NCBI GenBank assembly: GCA_905479595.1
Contig: CAJQND010000422.1
Span: forward strand, 1 to 6,279
DNA: 6,279 nucleotides
Source: an uncultured Hyphomicrobiales bacterium
Lineage (GTDB): Bacteria; Pseudomonadota; Alphaproteobacteria; Rhizobiales; CAJQND01
Direction: 5' to 3'
The first letter of the stretch is position 1. Each line of letters opens with the position of its first letter. Positions 6,136-6,279 of this stretch are shown here, piece by piece. A program made the translations under genes and the position numbers. Below the pieces are notes generated by a model that saw nothing but the letters and a program-made list of their open reading frames with translations, was not told the origin of the DNA and ran no database searches.

Positions 6136-6152
6136 GTAAACGCTGCGTTAAC
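6136..6152. repeat. 17-bp inverted repeat after sdhB, candidate operator
   Basis: GTAAACGC-T-GCGTTAAC has seven matching pairs and one A-A mismatch around a single central base. The one-base centre cannot form a normal RNA hairpin loop, so a protein-binding site is more likely than a terminator. The same bases also read TAAA-N7-TTAA (6137-6151), close to but not matching the CtrA consensus TTAA-N7-TTAA. It lies 52 bp before the next predicted start. Function is inferred. Confidence 0.4.
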
Positions 6153-6164
6153 GTTTTCGCCCCA

Positions 6165-6176
6165 GACTCGCGAATC
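6165..6176. promoter_or_regulatory. Pair of GANTC (CcrM methylation) sites
   Basis: GACTC (6165-6169) and GAATC (6172-6176) form the near-palindrome GACTCGCGAATC in the short gap between sdhB and the next gene. GANTC is the target of the cell-cycle DNA methyltransferase CcrM in alphaproteobacteria, and such sites in promoters can link expression to replication. Two sites this close may still be chance, since single GANTC sites also occur in the coding parts of the window. Confidence 0.3.
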
Positions 6177-6203
6177 AATCAAGATTTGCCAAAGGGGTTT
6201 TCT

Positions 6204-6279
6204 GTGGGCGATGCATTACGAACTACTGAAACTGCAATCCAACCGCTGGACAAGGTTGTCCTTACCATAAATCCGCAGA
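6204..6279 (+). CDS. Unidentified protein, first 25 codons (partial, GTG start)
   Basis: From the GTG at 6204 the frame stays open to the right edge of the window, reading MGDALRTTETAIQPLDKVVL and then TINPQ. AGGGG (6193-6197) stands 6 bp before the GTG, a good ribosome site and the main support for this call. The competing ATG at 6211 in another frame stops after 19 codons. The visible residues show no signal peptide, membrane segment or motif that I recognise, so no function is offered. It lies 86 bp after sdhB on the same strand and may have its own promoter in that gap, although I found no convincing -10/-35 pair. Confidence 0.45.
   Translation, partial: MGDALRTTETAIQPLDKVVLTINPQ

Noticed and set aside
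6138..6157. AAACG...CGTTTT as an intrinsic terminator of the sdh operon
   Set aside because: A 5-bp AT-containing stem with a 9-nt loop and only four T residues is too weak; it competes with the better 17-bp dyad at the same place.
6211..6270. ATG-started short frame MHYELLKLQS after sdhB
   Set aside because: It stops after 19 codons and lacks well-placed ribosome site spacing; the GTG at 6204 in another frame is 6 bp from AGGGG and stays open.
1..6279. Mobile elements, CRISPR arrays, tRNA or rRNA genes, phage genes
   Set aside because: No long repeats, transposase or integrase motifs, tRNA-like folds or spaced repeat units were seen; gene order and composition look like ordinary core chromosome.

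Overview
The window reads as chromosomal core-metabolism DNA from an alphaproteobacterium. Two things point there. The four succinate dehydrogenase subunits are of the alphaproteobacterial type, and directly upstream sit two ethylmalonyl-CoA pathway genes that I know from Rhodobacter-type genomes: a (3S)-malyl-CoA thioesterase / CitE-like lyase and a tandem-hotdog mesaconyl-CoA hydratase. Hyphomicrobiales or Rhodobacterales are the best guesses, but the sequence alone does not settle the order.

Layout from left to right. Bases 1-471 (minus strand) hold the 5' part of a FAD-dependent oxidoreductase of the DAO/FOXRED1-like family, cut by the window edge. A 152-bp divergent intergenic region (472-623) follows, with a perfect TATAAT box and two related dyad elements whose shared 9-mer is exactly 40 bp apart. 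Next on the plus strand come mcl2 (624-1508) and mch (1505-2554), joined by an ATGA stop/start overlap. A 115-bp gap (2555-2669) carries a convincing sigma70-like promoter and a GC-rich hairpin in the predicted leader. Then come sdhC, sdhD, sdhA and sdhB (2670-6117), all intact, with gaps of 4, 9 and 36 bp. The last 162 bp hold a 17-bp near-perfect inverted repeat, a close pair of GANTC sites and the probable GTG start of another plus-strand gene, cut by the window edge.

How the genes work together. In the ethylmalonyl-CoA pathway Mch interconverts mesaconyl-CoA and beta-methylmalyl-CoA. The latter is cleaved to glyoxylate and propionyl-CoA by a malyl-CoA lyase. Glyoxylate condenses with acetyl-CoA to malyl-CoA, and Mcl2 hydrolyses that to malate. 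Propionyl-CoA is carboxylated on to succinyl-CoA and so to succinate, the substrate of SdhCDAB. The window therefore couples late steps of acetyl-CoA assimilation to TCA complex II. All redox-centre, heme and quinone-site residues I checked in the Sdh subunits are present.

I see no mobile elements, tRNA or rRNA genes, CRISPR arrays or broken genes, and no wholly new system. The points worth following up are regulatory: the twin repeats before mcl2, the sdhC leader hairpin, the dyad plus GANTC cluster after sdhB, and the choice of sdhA start.
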